Positions 18,980-29,394 of a DNA stretch of 64,000 nt are shown in pieces. The notes beneath the pieces are model-generated. The model was not told where the DNA came from and ran no database searches. It worked only from the letters and a program-made list of their open reading frames with translations. Origin of the DNA: Candidatus Eiseniibacteriota bacterium (GTDB lineage: Bacteria; Eisenbacteria; RBG-16-71-46); assembly GCA_016710095.1 (NCBI GenBank), contig JADJLL010000002.1:1-64000 (forward strand), given 5' to 3'. The stretch's first letter is position 1. Each line of letters starts with the position of its first letter. The translations under genes and the position numbers were made by a program.

Positions 18980-20386
18980 ATGTCCAAGCCCGCGTCGCGC
19001 TCGCTGCGCGCCCTGCCCGCCGTCGAAACGCTGCTCCAGCACGAGGCGCTCGCCGCCGTGCTCCGCGACCTGCCACGCTCCTTCGCCGTGAGCGCCGCGC
19101 GCGCCGTGATCGCCGACGCACGCGCCGCGCTCGCCAAGCCGCGCGCGGGGTCTCCGCCCTCCGCGGACGCTCTTGCGGAAGCCGCCGCCGCGCTCGCCTG
19201 GCGCGACGCGATGCCGCAGTTGCGCCGCGTGCTCAACGCGACCGGCATCGTGCTGCACACGAACCTCGGCCGCGCGCCGCTGCCGGAAGCCGCACGCCGC
19301 GCGGTCGCCGAAGTCGCCGCCGGTTACTCGTCGCTCGAGTACGACCTCGGCACCGGCAAGCGCGGCGATCGCGGCGCGGGCGTCGAGCGCGCGCTCGCGC
19401 GGCTCACCGGCGCCCAGGCCGCGGCCGTCGTGAACAACGGCGCCGCCGCGGTCCTGCTCGCGCTCTCGGCGCTCGCGTCGGGCCGCAAGGTGCTCGTCTC
19501 GCGCGGCGAACTGGTCGAGATCGGCGGCGCGTTCCGCGTGCCGGAGATCATGGAGAAGAGCGGCGCCACGCTCGTCGAAGTGGGCGCGACCAACCGCACG
19601 CACCTGCGCGACTACGAGAAGGCGCTCGACAGACACGACGGCGTCGCCGCGATCCTGCGCGTGCACCCGAGCAACTTCCGGATCGAAGGCTTCACCGCGC
19701 GGCCCACGCTGAAGGAGCTCGCGAAGCTCGCGCGCGCGCACAAGCTGCCGCTGATCGAGGACCTCGGCAGCGGCGCGCTCGTGGACCTCGCCGAGTTCGG
19801 GCTCGAGCACGAACCCACGGTCGCCGAGTCGCTCGCCGAAGGCGCGTCCGTGGTGACGTGCTCGGGCGACAAGCTGCTCGGCGGCGCGCAGGCCGGCCTC
19901 GTGCTGGGCGACAGGGTGTGGCTCGCGAAGATCCGCAAGGATCCGTTCGCGCGCGCCATGCGCGCCGACAAGCTCGCGCTCGCCGCGCTCGAGGCGACGC
20001 TGCACCTGTACGCCGATCCCGAGCGCGCGAAGAAGGACATCCCCGTGCTCGCCGCGCTGCACGTGAGCGAGCGCGCGCTGACCGAACGCGCCGAGCGTCT
20101 CGCGCACGAGATCGCCGCGCGCGTCGAAGGCGTGACCACGAAGCTGGGCGAGGGCGCGGGCGAAGTCGGTGGCGGATCGCTGCCGCGCACGCTGCTGCAC
20201 GGCCCGGTCGTCGAGGTGGCGCACGCGAAGCACTCCGCCGCCGAACTCGAGCGCCGCGCGCGCGCCGCGAGTCCGCCGGTGATCGGCACGGTGAAGGCGA
20301 ACCGCTTCCGGCTCGACCCGCGCACGCTGAGCGAATCCGAAGTCGGCATCGCCGCGACGGCGCTCGCGAAGGTGTGGAACGCATGA
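18980..20386 (+). CDS. selA: L-seryl-tRNA(Sec) selenium transferase
   Basis: SelA is a PLP enzyme that converts seryl-tRNA(Sec) to selenocysteinyl-tRNA(Sec) using selenophosphate. The 468-residue protein has LRRVLNATGIVLHTNLGRAPL, GYSSLEYDLGTGKRGDR, NNGAAAVLLAL, EDLGSGALVDL and the PLP-lysine motif CSGDKLLGG (Lys298), so it is a full-length bacterial SelA rather than the shorter archaeal type. ATG 18980 is used; a leaderless promoter precedes it. The stop overlaps the start of the broken gene downstream. No selB, selD, tRNA-Sec or recognisable selenoprotein lies in this window. Confidence 0.94.
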   Translation: MSKPASRSLRALPAVETLLQHEALAAVLRDLPRSFAVSAARAVIADARAALAKPRAGSPPSADALAEAAAALAWRDAMPQLRRVLNATGIVLHTNLGRAPLPEAARRAVAEVAAGYSSLEYDLGTGKRGDRGAGVERALARLTGAQAAAVVNNGAAAVLLALSALASGRKVLVSRGELVEIGGAFRVPEIMEKSGATLVEVGATNRTHLRDYEKALDRHDGVAAILRVHPSNFRIEGFTARPTLKELAKLARAHKLPLIEDLGSGALVDLAEFGLEHEPTVAESLAEGASVVTCSGDKLLGGAQAGLVLGDRVWLAKIRKDPFARAMRADKLALAALEATLHLYADPERAKKDIPVLAALHVSERALTERAERLAHEIAARVEGVTTKLGEGAGEVGGGSLPRTLLHGPVVEVAHAKHSAAELERRARAASPPVIGTVKANRFRLDPRTLSESEVGIAATALAKVWNA

Positions 20387-21155
20387 CCGAGCAATCGCGC
20401 GTCGTCACGACGGAGGCGGGACCGCTCACGCTCGTCCGTCTGCACGCGAGACGCTCGAGGCGCTCGCGCTCGTCTTCCCGCGCATCGGCTACATGGAACG
20501 CGAACAGGGCGACCTGCTCGCGCTCGCGACCGGGCACGAGGAGCGAGGAATGCTCGGGCTGCGCACTGGTTACGGCTGGTACGAGCCGAAGCACGCCGAG
20601 GTCGCGCAGAAGATGGCGCTGATCGGGCGGCTGCGGCTGCTGTACGCGCTGGCGGCGTTCCGCGCGCGCGGCTTCTCCGGTGTGTTCGTGCCGGCGACGT
20701 GCGTGTGGCGAGGGGGCGCCGACGACGACGCGGGCGCGCACCTGCAGCAGGGCGAGCTGCTCTTCATTCACGCGCGCCGACCGCGCGCGGACGCGGTCGG
20801 CAACCAGATGCCCGACTGGGACTCGAGAGGTTCGGTGAAGGCTCGTCCGGCGCGTTGCTCTCGTGCGTCGCCGATCGTTCGAAGTCGTGGAAGACCACGG
20901 GCCTGCACGAATCGCGTCATCACCGACCTCGAGCCGTGCCCCGCGAGCGACGAGCGCGTGCGGTGGTGGGCGGACGTCGTGCTGGTGGATGGCCGCGTGC
21001 TGCTGGTGCGGCCCGAGCTGCGCGAGAGGACGCCTGCTGGCCGAACTGCGCGCGGATTCACCGAGGTGGAGTGGGCGCCGTCGTCCTTCGTGGTGTTCAC
21101 GCCCGGAGCCTGCGTCGACTTCGGCGCCGGAGGCGCCGGACTCCCGGGCTCTTGA
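20383..21155 (+). pseudogene. hypothetical gene broken by about five frame changes
   Basis: ATG 20383 overlaps the selA stop (ATGA) and begins MTEQSRVVTTEAGPLTLVRL. Protein-like sequence then continues in other frames: near 20455 into ALVFPRIGYMEREQG...RGMLGLRTGYGWYEPKHA, near 20826 into RFGEGSSGALLSCVADRS, near 20910 into DERVRWWADVVLVDGRVLL, near 21030 into GRLLAELRAD, and finally EWAPSSFVVFTPGACVDF. Joined, they make about 250 residues that I do not recognise. Five lesions in 770 bp are more than elsewhere in the window, so this is either a young pseudogene or a patch of poor sequence. Confidence 0.55.
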
Positions 21156-21157
21156 AC

Positions 21158-21652
21158 ATGCGCGTGCTCAACCTGCACCGTCGCGTACTCGCGGCGTCGC
21201 CCGCCGACGTGTGGGCGATGGTCGAGAAGCTCGGCGGCCCCGACGACCTGCTCTGGCCGTCCGACTCCTGGCCGCGCGTGCGCTTCGATCGCGCGCTTCA
21301 GCCCGGCGCGCGCGGCGGCCACGGCCCGATCCGCTACGAGGTGACGGCGGTCGAGCCCGGGCGCAAGCTCTCGCTGCGCTTCCTCGCGCCCGCGGGCTTC
21401 GACGGCACGCACGCGTTCGAGGTGCTGCCGCAGACGACCGGCGGCTGCGAACTCGTGCACACGATCACGATGGACACGAGAGGCCCGGCGCTCCTGAGCT
21501 GGCCGCTCGTCTTCCGGCCACTCCACGACGCGTTGCTGGAAGACCTGCTCGACCGCGCCGCCGCGCTGACCGGGACGGTGGGCGAGTGGGCGGAGTGGAG
21601 CGTGTGGGTGCGCGTGCTGAGACTGCTGCTTTCGGGAGAGAAGAGCCGATGA
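21158..21652 (+). CDS. SRPBCC (START-like) domain protein
   Basis: The 164-residue product resembles polyketide-cyclase/START-like proteins: an N-terminal strand LHRRVLAASPADVWAMVEKLGGPDDLLWPSD, then YEVTAVEPGRKLSLRFLAP and GTHAFEVLPQTTGGCELVHTI, and a long C-terminal helix. Such folds bind hydrophobic ligands; the ligand here is unknown. ATG 21158 has no clear Shine-Dalgarno and follows the broken gene by 2 nt. The stop overlaps the next ATG (21649) by 4 nt. Confidence 0.75.
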   Translation: MRVLNLHRRVLAASPADVWAMVEKLGGPDDLLWPSDSWPRVRFDRALQPGARGGHGPIRYEVTAVEPGRKLSLRFLAPAGFDGTHAFEVLPQTTGGCELVHTITMDTRGPALLSWPLVFRPLHDALLEDLLDRAAALTGTVGEWAEWSVWVRVLRLLLSGEKSR

Positions 21653-22527
21653 GCCGCGATGAGCGCGTCGCGCCGGAGCGCGAGCGCACGTTCACCATGA
21701 GCCTTTGGCAGAAAGTGATCGCCTTCGGCGGCGCCCTCGCGCCAATCGTGCTGGCTCTCGCGATCAGCTCGGTCTTCCTGGCCCCGCGGGAGTCGCCGTT
21801 CCGCCTGCAGGAGTTGCTGGTGCCGCTGCTCGCCGCCTTGATGGCGGCGATGGGCGTGCGCGGCGTTCGCGGGCGGCTGCGGGTGCCCCGCTCCACCATC
21901 CGGGTGTCGCCCTCGGGGCTGACCGTGGCTCCCGACAAGGGTGGCGCCGAGATCGCTTGGTCGCAGGTGCGTGGCGCGGTCAGGCGCGACTGGCAGCTGG
22001 TGACCGAGCTGACCGACGCGCAGGGCGGCGTGCTCGCCGGCGTGGACGACCGGCTGGAGTCGGCGCACGACTGCCTGGACCTGGTCGCCGACGCCGCGTG
22101 GCTCGATCGCCCGCAGCTGCCGGCGCGCTACGGGTTGCGCGGCATCCCCACTGGCTTCGCGCTGCTCGCGGTCGTGGTTGGCGTGTCACTGCTGCTGTAT
22201 TCATTCGGTTCGGTGCTGCTGCTGCCGCTCGTCATCGGGCTCGTCATGATCGCCGTGTTCGCGTTCGTGGCGACGCTCGAAGTGGTGGCGCTGGAGCTGG
22301 ACGAGTCGGGCCTGACCATCCGCCGGCCGCTCGGCGAGAAGCGTTTCGGCTGGGACGAGATCTCGCACTGCGGCTTCCGGCTGGTGAGCATGCGCGACAG
22401 CCGCTGGGTCGAGGCCACGATCGAGACCCGCTCGGGCAGCTTCAAGCTGGTCCCGATGGGGGTGAGCCCGCTGCCGATCGTCGCGGCGATCCGAGAGCAC
22501 CTCCGCAGAGCGACTCCTGCGACCTGA
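21649..22527 (+). CDS. membrane protein with PH-like domains
   Basis: The 292-residue protein has two membrane hairpins (about 25-66 and 168-218). Each is followed by a beta-rich module: STIRVSPSGLTVAPDKGGAEIAWSQVRG and LELDESGLTIRRPLGEKRFGWDEISHC. Both modules resemble bacterial PH domains (a strand carrying the phrase 'gl.v....g...i.W.ei'). ATG 21649 overlaps the preceding SRPBCC stop, so the two genes probably act together. Function is unknown. Confidence 0.65.
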   Translation: MSRDERVAPERERTFTMSLWQKVIAFGGALAPIVLALAISSVFLAPRESPFRLQELLVPLLAALMAAMGVRGVRGRLRVPRSTIRVSPSGLTVAPDKGGAEIAWSQVRGAVRRDWQLVTELTDAQGGVLAGVDDRLESAHDCLDLVADAAWLDRPQLPARYGLRGIPTGFALLAVVVGVSLLLYSFGSVLLLPLVIGLVMIAVFAFVATLEVVALELDESGLTIRRPLGEKRFGWDEISHCGFRLVSMRDSRWVEATIETRSGSFKLVPMGVSPLPIVAAIREHLRRATPAT

Positions 22528-22564
22528 GGGTCGCTCCGGCAATCCCGCCAAACCCGCGTCAATG

Positions 22565-22584
22565 GGCGATTTCGCTCGCCTTTT
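22565..22584 (+). terminator. short hairpin with U-tract after the PH-like membrane gene
   Basis: GGCGA (22565-22569) and TCGCC (22576-22580) with a 6-nt loop are followed by TTTT. The stem is short but the U-tract fits. Confidence 0.4.
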
Positions 22585-22599
22585 CGCCCTTCGAATTCA

Positions 22600-22629
22600 T
22601 TGACCCGGCCCCTCGCGCGCCCGTAAAGT
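22600..22629 (+). promoter_or_regulatory. candidate sigma-70 promoter for smc
   Basis: TTGACC (22600-22605) and TAAAGT (22624-22629) are 18 bp apart. The leader to ATG 22953 would be about 315 nt. Confidence 0.4.
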
Positions 22630-22952
22630 GCGCCCCGGCAGGACTCCCCAGACAGGCACCCGGCCGGCTCCACCCGCCACACGCAGCGGACCACACGTCC
22701 GCGGCGGGAAGCCTTTGGCCCCTCGCGCCTTTCGGGTACTCCGCCCGGAGACAGCGCACCAGCAACGTTCGATCAAGCACCGAGGTCTCGGAACTCGGAC
22801 ACTTATCGCGGGACGACTCCCCGCGGGCCGTGCTCGAGAGAGGTCCAACATCGGAGGGACCACCCCCCGCGGCGACTCCATGCGCCGACGGGCAGGGCCA
22901 TCCCTACCGTCTGGCCCTCTCCCGCGCATTTCATGCAGTGGAGAGCGCACGG

Positions 22953-25900
22953 ATGTTCCTCTACAAGCTCGAAATCCAGGGATTCAAGTCGTTCTGCGAC
23001 AAGACCCTGCTCAACTTCGGCGACGGCATCACGGGCGTCATCGGGCCGAACGGCTGCGGCAAGACCAACGTCTCCGACGCCATCCGCTGGGTGCTGGGCG
23101 AGCAGTCCGCCAAGCAGCTCCGTGGCGACTCGATGGAAGACGTCATCTTCAACGGCTGCCCGACGCGCAAGCCGCTCGGCATGGCCGAGGTGCACCTCAC
23201 GTTCAAGAACGACCGCGGCATCCTGCCGACGGAGTTCTCCGAGGTCACCATCTCGCGGCGCGTGTTCCGCTCGGGCATGAGTGAGTACTTCCTCAACAAG
23301 ACGCCCTGCCGCCTCAAGGACATCAAGGACCTCTTCTTCGACACCGGCATGGGCTCGCACGCCTATTCCGTGATCGAGCGCTCGATGGTCGACAACATCC
23401 TCTCGGACAACACGAACCATCGCCGGTTCCTGTTCGAGGAGGCGTCGGGCATCACGAAGTACAAGCAGCGCAAGAAAGAGGCCCTCAACAAGCTCGACCA
23501 GACCGAGGGCGACCTCACGCGACTCAACGACATCGTGTTCGAGATCGAGCGTGAGCTGCGCTCGCTGGCCCGGCAGGTCGGCAAGGCCCGGCGCTACCAG
23601 CGCCTGCGCGACGACGTGCGCGACCTCGACCTGGCGCTGGCGGCCGAATCGATCGCCGCGCTCAAGGAGCGTGAGGCGAAGGCCAAGGAAGAGTGGCAGG
23701 AAGAAGCTGTGCGCCGCGAAGGCATCGCGACCGAGCTCGACACGGTCGAGGCGCAGCTCAACGACCAGAAGCTGGCGCTGCTCGAACTCGAGCGCGAACT
23801 GAGCACGGCGCAGGGCGGCCTCAAGGATCGCGAGGAAGCGCGCGTGGCGGCCGAGCACCAGGTCGTGCTGCTGCGCGAACGCGCCACGGGACTCACGCGC
23901 CGCGCCGAAGAGGCCACCGACGAGGCCGGCCGCATGCGCGAGCGCCTCATCGAGACGCAGGGCCGTGAGCAGGAAGCGCAGGAGCGCCTCGCCGAAGCGC
24001 GCGAGATGCGGGAGACGGCGCAGGGCGACTCCGAGACGAACGAAGCGTCGCTCAACCTGCTCGAGCAGGACCTGCGCGCCACCCGCGCGCACGCCGCGAC
24101 GCACAAGCAGCTCTCGCTCGACCTGTTCTCGACGGAAGCCGAGAAGAAGGGCCTGTGCGAGCGCTACCGCGAGCGGTCGGTGTCGCTGCGCGAGCGCCGT
24201 GCGGACGCCGAACTGCGCCGCAACGACCAGCTCGAGCGCGCGTCGTTCCTCGAGCAGTCGCTGATCGAGGGCGCCGAGCGCCGCGGTCAGCTCGAGGGCG
24301 AAGTCGAGTCCGCGCGCGCCGAACTGGCCGCGGGCGAAGAGGCCATCACGGTCGCCAACGACCGCATCGCGTCGGCGGAAGCCGCGCTCAGCCAGCTCCG
24401 GCAGCAGGCCGCGGCGGCGGATTCGCGCCTGCGCACGCTGCTCGAACTGAAGAAGAACTTCGAAGGTGTCTCCGAGGGCGTGAAGGCGCTGCTCGCGGCC
24501 GAGGAGTCGCTCCCCGGCATGCTGGGCGTCGTCGCGAACGTGCTCGAAGTGCCGTCCGAGTACCTCGACGCGCTCGAAGCGTCGCTCGGCGAGGCGTCGG
24601 CGTTCGTGCTGGTCGAGGATCGCGCCGCGATCGAGCCCGCGCTCGGCCGCCTCGCGGGCTCGAGTCCGGCCGCGCCACGCTGGTGGACCTGTCGGCGCTC
24701 ACCGCGTCGCCGCGCATCGACGGCCCGCAGCACGCGGGCGTGCTCGGTCGCGCGTCGGACCTGGTCAAGTGCGACGAGCGCTTCCGTCCACTGGTGGACC
24801 GCCTGCTCGGCACGGTGTTCGTGGTCGAGTCGCGGGAGGTCGCCGCGGAACTGGCGCACTTGTCCATGGGCGGCATGCGGTTCGTGTCGCTGGACGGCGA
24901 AGTCTGGGAACGCGGCCGCGTGCGCGCGGGCTCGGGCAAGAGCACGGGCGGGCTGCTGCACCGCGAGATGGAGATCCGCGACCTGTCGGGCAAGCTCGCC
25001 GAGCTGTCGCTCGCGATCGAGGGCGCCGCGACCGAACGCGAGCAGCTCGACGACGCGCGCGCTCAGGCGGTCGAGTCGCGCGACCAGGCGCGCTGGATGC
25101 TCGACGAGACGAAGACCGCGCTCGAGTCGCAGGTGCGCGAGCTGTCGGGTGTCGAGCGTGAGCGCGGTATCGCGCTCAAGGACGCCGACGATCGCGTGAA
25201 GGAAATGGAGACGCACGACATCGAGCTCGAGGCCCTCGCGCGTTCGCTCGCCGAGGCCGAGGCCGAACTCGCGTCGTTCCAGTCCGAACTCGACGCGGTG
25301 CGCGCGCAGCTCGCCGAAGCCGACATCGAGGTGAAGTCGAAGGAAATGGCGCGCGACGAAGCGGCCGCCAAGGCGCAGGCGTCGCGTGAGGCGCTCCTGC
25401 GCTACTCGCGCGAAGCGAGCGAGTGGGAGACCACCTGGGCGCGCGCCGAGCAGACCGTGCGTGAGCTCGAGAGCGCGATCAAGCACCGCGAGGAAGAGGC
25501 GTCGCAGCACTCGGGCCGCATCGCCGAGATCGACGCCGAGGTCACGGGTCTCGCCGCCCAGCGCCGCTTCGAGGTGACCGAACTGGGCGAGCGTCTCCAC
25601 ATGCTCGAGCTCGACCGCGTCCAGGCGCGCGCCGACCTCGACCGCACGTTCGAGCGCCTTCGTTCCGAGTACGAGATCGATCCCGAGCAGTGGCAGCCGC
25701 AGGCCCTGCCCGAGGGCGTGGATCCGGAGTCGGCGCCGAAGCAGCTCGAGGAGGCGCGCACGAAGCTGCGCGCGATCGGGCCGGTCAACCTGCTCGCGCT
25801 CGAGGAGTACGCGAAGAAGAAGGAGCGCTTCACGTTCCTCACCCAGCAGCGCGAGGACCTGCACAAGGCCAAGGCGCAGCTGCTCGAGGCGATCGAGAAG

Positions 25901-26419
25901 ATCAACCTCACGGCGAGCCAGATGTTCTCGGAGACGTTCGCCAAGGTGCACGAGAACTTCAAGGACATCTTCAAGACGCTGTTCGAGGGCGGCGACTGCG
26001 AACTGCGCATGGTGGGCGAGGATCCGATGGAGTGCGAAGTCGAGATCGTCGCGAAGCCGCGCGGCAAGCACCTGCAGAGCATCACGCTGATGTCGAGTGG
26101 CGAGCGCGCGCTCACGGCGATCGCGCTGCTGTTCGCGATCTACCTGGTGAAGCCGTCGCCGTTCTGCCTGCTGGACGAAGTCGACGCGCCGCTCGACGAC
26201 GCGAACGTGGACCGCTTCCTGAACATGCTGCGCCGCTTCGGCGACCGCACGCAGTTCGTGGTCATCACGCACAACAAGAAGACCATGGAAGCCGCCGGCT
26301 GCATCTACGGCGTCACCATGCAGGAACTGGGCGTCTCGAAGCTCGTGTCGGTGAACCTCGACGGCGTGGACGTGAGCCACGAGTCGCGCCGCGAGGCCAT
26401 CACGGCCGCGATCGGCTGA
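22953..26419 (+). CDS. smc: chromosome segregation protein SMC (frame-interrupted at the hinge)
   Basis: The SMC ATPase forms the bacterial condensin with ScpA/ScpB. The N-terminal head has Walker A GPNGCGKTNVSDAIRWVLGEQ. Long coiled coils rich in Glu/Arg/Ala flank a hinge around residues 510-650. The C-terminal head has the signature LMSSGERALTAIALLFAIY and Walker B FCLLDEVDAPLDDANVDRF. The frame changes at about 24661-24670: before it the text reads PALGRLAGS, after it SGRATLVDLSAL, and one missing base joins them. The full protein would be about 1155 residues, normal for the family. ATG 22953 begins MFLYKLEIQGFKSF, the family N-terminus. Confidence 0.92.
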
Positions 26420-26486
26420 GCCGCGCACACACCCTTCCGGACCGGCGCGCGGCGGACCACCGTCGCGCGCCGTGTCATGTGAACGC

Positions 26487-27404
26487 ATGAACCTCTGGAA
26501 CAAGTTCAAGGACGGACTCAAGCGCACCCGCGACGCGATCGTCGGCGGGCTCGGCGCCGCGCTTCGGCTGACGGGCACCGTGGACGCCGCGACGGTCGAG
26601 CTGCTCGAGGAAGCGCTGCTCAAGGCCGACGTCGGGCCGGACACCGCCGACCGCCTGATCGCGCGCGCGAAGAAGCGCATGGGCGCCGAACGCGACCTCG
26701 ACCTGCGTGGCGCGCTCGAGAAGTCCGCCGCCGACATGATGCGCGGCGACCGCGAGCCCGTGCGCTTCGGCCCTCCGGCCGGGCACGAAGGCCCGTGGGT
26801 GGCGCTCATCGTGGGCGTGAACGGCGCGGGCAAGACGACCTTCGCGGGCAAGCTCGCCTCACGCTTCGCGCGCGAAGGCAAGTCCACGCTGCTCGTCGCG
26901 GCCGACACGTTCCGCGCCGCGGCGTCCGAGCAGCTCGTCGTGTGGGCGGCTCGCGCCGGCGTCGAGATCCTGCGCGCGAAGGACGGTTCCGATCCGGCGG
27001 CCGTCGTGCACGACGGCGTGAGTGCCGCGAAGTCGCGCGGCACGCAGGTCGTGCTCGTCGACACCGCGGGCCGGCTGCACACGAAGCAGAACCTGATGGC
27101 CGAGCTCGAGAAGGTGCAGCGGGTCTGCGGCCGGGTGCTGCCGGGCGCGCCGCATCACGTGCTGCTCGTGCTCGACGGCACGCAGGGCCTGAACGGCCTG
27201 TCGCAGGCGCGCGAGTTCGGCAAGTGCGTCCCGCTCTCGAGCCTCGCGGTGACCAAGCTCGACGGCACGTCGCGAGGGGGTGCCGTGCTGGCGGTGGCCG
27301 ATCAGCTCGGCGTGCCCGTCAGCCTCGTGGGGCTGGGCGAAGGCCTCGACGATTGGGAACCGTTCGACGCCGAGGCCTTCGCGAAGGGACTCTTCGAGGA
27401 GTCG
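26487..27404 (+). CDS. ftsY: signal recognition particle receptor FtsY (stop apparently lost)
   Basis: FtsY is the SRP receptor GTPase that delivers ribosomes to the Sec translocon. The NG domain is complete: G1 GVNGAGKTTFAGKLA, DTFRAAASEQL, G3 DTAGRLHTK, G4 TKLDGTSRGGA and GLGEGLDDWEPFDAEAF. The acidic A domain is absent, giving about 305 residues. Homology ends at LFEE (27401). The frame then runs on to 28121 through sequence antisense to the next gene. Removing one C at 27403 would turn the next codon into TGA, so I place the end there. ATG 26487 begins MNLWNKFKDGL. Confidence 0.9.
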
Positions 27405-27405
27405 A

Positions 27406-28321
27406 GGCCGTACTTGCGCGGCCGCCCGTGCGGGCCGGCGCACGCCGCGGCCGGGCTGGCGCTTCGCCGCTTCGGCGCGCCACTGCGCGAGCGACTTCTG
27501 CCGATCCGGCGGCAGCAGCCTCGCTTCCAGGCCGTGCCCCATGCCGACGAGCCGCGCGCTGCCCGTGCCGCGCTCCTTCATGCGCATCGGGGAGCCCTCG
27601 GCCGAGCGTCCGATCATCCACGAGCGGCGAGCGATCGTGTTCTCGACGTCCTCGCGCGCGATGTGCGTGATCGGCACGTCGAGCGAGAACCACGTCAGGC
27701 GGTCCTCACGCACCTCGGTGTAGAGCGTGCTGTCCGGCATGTTCGTGGTGACGGCCGTGCCCTGCTTGATCGAGATCTTGCGCGTCTGGAACGTGCCGGC
27801 GGGCGTCATGACCGTGTCCGCCGCGAGCGTGTCGACGTCCCACCTGATCGGGCGCTGGTACGGCGTGCGCGTCTTGAGCGCGCTCGCGGCCGCCTGGTGA
27901 CTTCCTCGATCGGCTCGCCGTTCATGTCGATCCCGCTGATCGACTTCCGCTGGTACGACTGCAGGTGCTGGATCGCGGCGCTGTCCTCGAAGATCGCGTA
28001 CGACATGAGCGTCGCGGCCGTCTCGGGACCGCGGCCCTTCGCGTCGGTCCACGTCTCGACCCAGAAGCACTCCTCGCCCCACCACTCTTCCTCGCCCGCG
28101 ATCACGAGCGTGAGCTCGTAGTCGTCGCGCATGCCCATCTGGCTTTCACCCGTCATGCGATAGCGCACCCAGTCGCCCACCTTGAAGGTCGGCTTGTGGC
28201 TGTAGTCGACGATGCCGATGCCGTTGATGCGCTGCACGACCGTCGCTTCGGTGTGGCCGGAGACCCAGGCGAAGGCGAGCGCGAACGCGGCGAGAGTGAA
28301 GACACGAATGGCACGACGCAT
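27406..28321 (-). CDS. hypothetical exported protein, frame-interrupted, 3' end unresolved
   Basis: ATG 28321 follows GAGGTTTT and opens with a signal peptide (about 1-25). The mature part is rich in Tyr/Trp/Asp (DYSHKPTFKVGDWVRYRMTG, EEEWWGEECFWVETW). Near 27895 the frame changes, and the protein continues as TPYQRPIRWDVDTLAADTV and TWFSLDVPITHIARED to about 27530. No stop is seen in any minus frame between there and about 27400, where it runs tail-to-tail into ftsY; the end given is approximate. I do not recognise the family. It may be a secreted or outer-membrane-associated protein of this lineage. Confidence 0.55.
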
Positions 28322-28548
28322 GCAGAAAACCTCGAGGTGTGATGAGGAGCGACCCAGCGATTCCTCCGGCGCGGCGCGCCCCGAAACGGGGCCACCGGGG
28401 TCGTGAACTGGCGGAACATTATCGCCGAGCCGGGTCGCTCCTGAAAAGGCTCAACACTCGCCCCCGGCGGAGCACCGCATGTCCCGAGTCGCCCGCCGTC
28501 CCCGTTCCTGACGATTCGTCCACAAGGACGGCCTGCGCCACCCGAGGG

Positions 28549-29228
28549 GTGGAGGACCCGCCGGGCCCGGTTCGGCCCCGAGCGCGCGGGGCCTGCGGCC
28601 GCGCGAAAAGCTGCGCACGCGGGGGGCCGGCGGCCTGAACGACGCCGAACTCTACGCTCTCGTGCTCGGCTCGGGTGTCGCGGGGCGAAGCGCCGTGCGC
28701 CTCGGACGCGCGCTCGCGCGCCGGCCGCCCGCCGAACTGGCGCAGTGGCCGCTCACGCGCTGGCTCGCGCTCGCGGGGATCGGGCCGGCGCGGGCCTCGG
28801 CGCTGTGCGCGGCGTTCGAGCTGGGCCGTCGCGCGGCCGAGCGTCCCGCGCCCGGCACGGCGATCCGCGGGCCGGACGACGTGCTGCCGCACGTGCGCGA
28901 CCTCGCGACGGCGCGGCGCGAGCACTTCGTGGTGCTGCTGCTCAACGCGCGGCACGAGATGCAGCGCCGCGAGGTGATCTCGATCGGCAGCCTGAACGCG
29001 AGCATCGTGCACCCGCGCGAAGTGTTCCTGCCCGCGATCGTCGAATCGGCCGCGAGCGTCGTGCTCGTGCACAACCATCCGAGCGGCGATCCCGAGCCGA
29101 GCGAGGAGGACCTGTCCATCACGCGGCGGCTCGTCGAGGTGGGGGACCTGGTCGGGATCGGCGTGCTCGATCACGTGGTCGTCGCCTCGCGCGGGCTGGT
29201 GAGCTTTCGGGCACGCCAGCTGATTTAG
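28549..29228 (+). CDS. radC: RadC family (JAB/MPN) protein, frame-interrupted near the N-terminus
   Basis: The conserved part reads LRPREKLRTRGAGGLNDAEL, a helix-hairpin-helix-like LALAGIGPARASALCA, and the JAB metalloprotease motif VHNHPSGDPEPSEED with the VGVLDHVVV-type end. These are the hallmarks of RadC-like proteins, whose cellular role is unsettled despite the name. That frame has no usual start after its upstream TGA (28509-28511). A family-like N-terminus VEDPPGPVRPRARG from GTG 28549 lies in another frame; one missing base in GCGGGGCC (about 28586-28592) joins them. Confidence 0.85.
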
Positions 29229-29394
29229 GAAGGGCGGGAGCCCCGGCCGCTGGCCGGGCGCGCTCGGCGCGGGGGCGCGTGCCGGGCACGCGAATATTCG
29301 CGTGGCGTGAGATTGCGCTTGAGCGGGGGGGGCGCGGCGTGGAAGTCTGCGCGCCCGTCACTCCGCTCGCCCGAGCATCTCCCCGGAGGAAGTC

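Larger units (their letters stand above)
22528..22952. other. intergenic region upstream of smc
   Basis: No gene is supported. The region contains a candidate terminator (22565-22584), a 7-bp inverted repeat GTCAATG/CATTGAC (22558-22564 and 22598-22604) overlapping a candidate promoter, and about 300 bp of GC-rich leader. A GTGGAGAG stretch near 22938-22945 may serve as the smc ribosome-binding site. Confidence 0.5.

Noticed and set aside
18526..19260. Minus-strand open frame between livF and selA
   Set aside because: It overlaps selA antisense, has a Ser/Arg/Ala composition typical of shadow frames and crosses the inverted repeat.
24287..27082. Long open frame antisense to smc and ftsY
   Set aside because: A mirror of GC-rich coding sequence with Arg/Ala/Val repetition, no ribosome-binding site and no recognisable domain.
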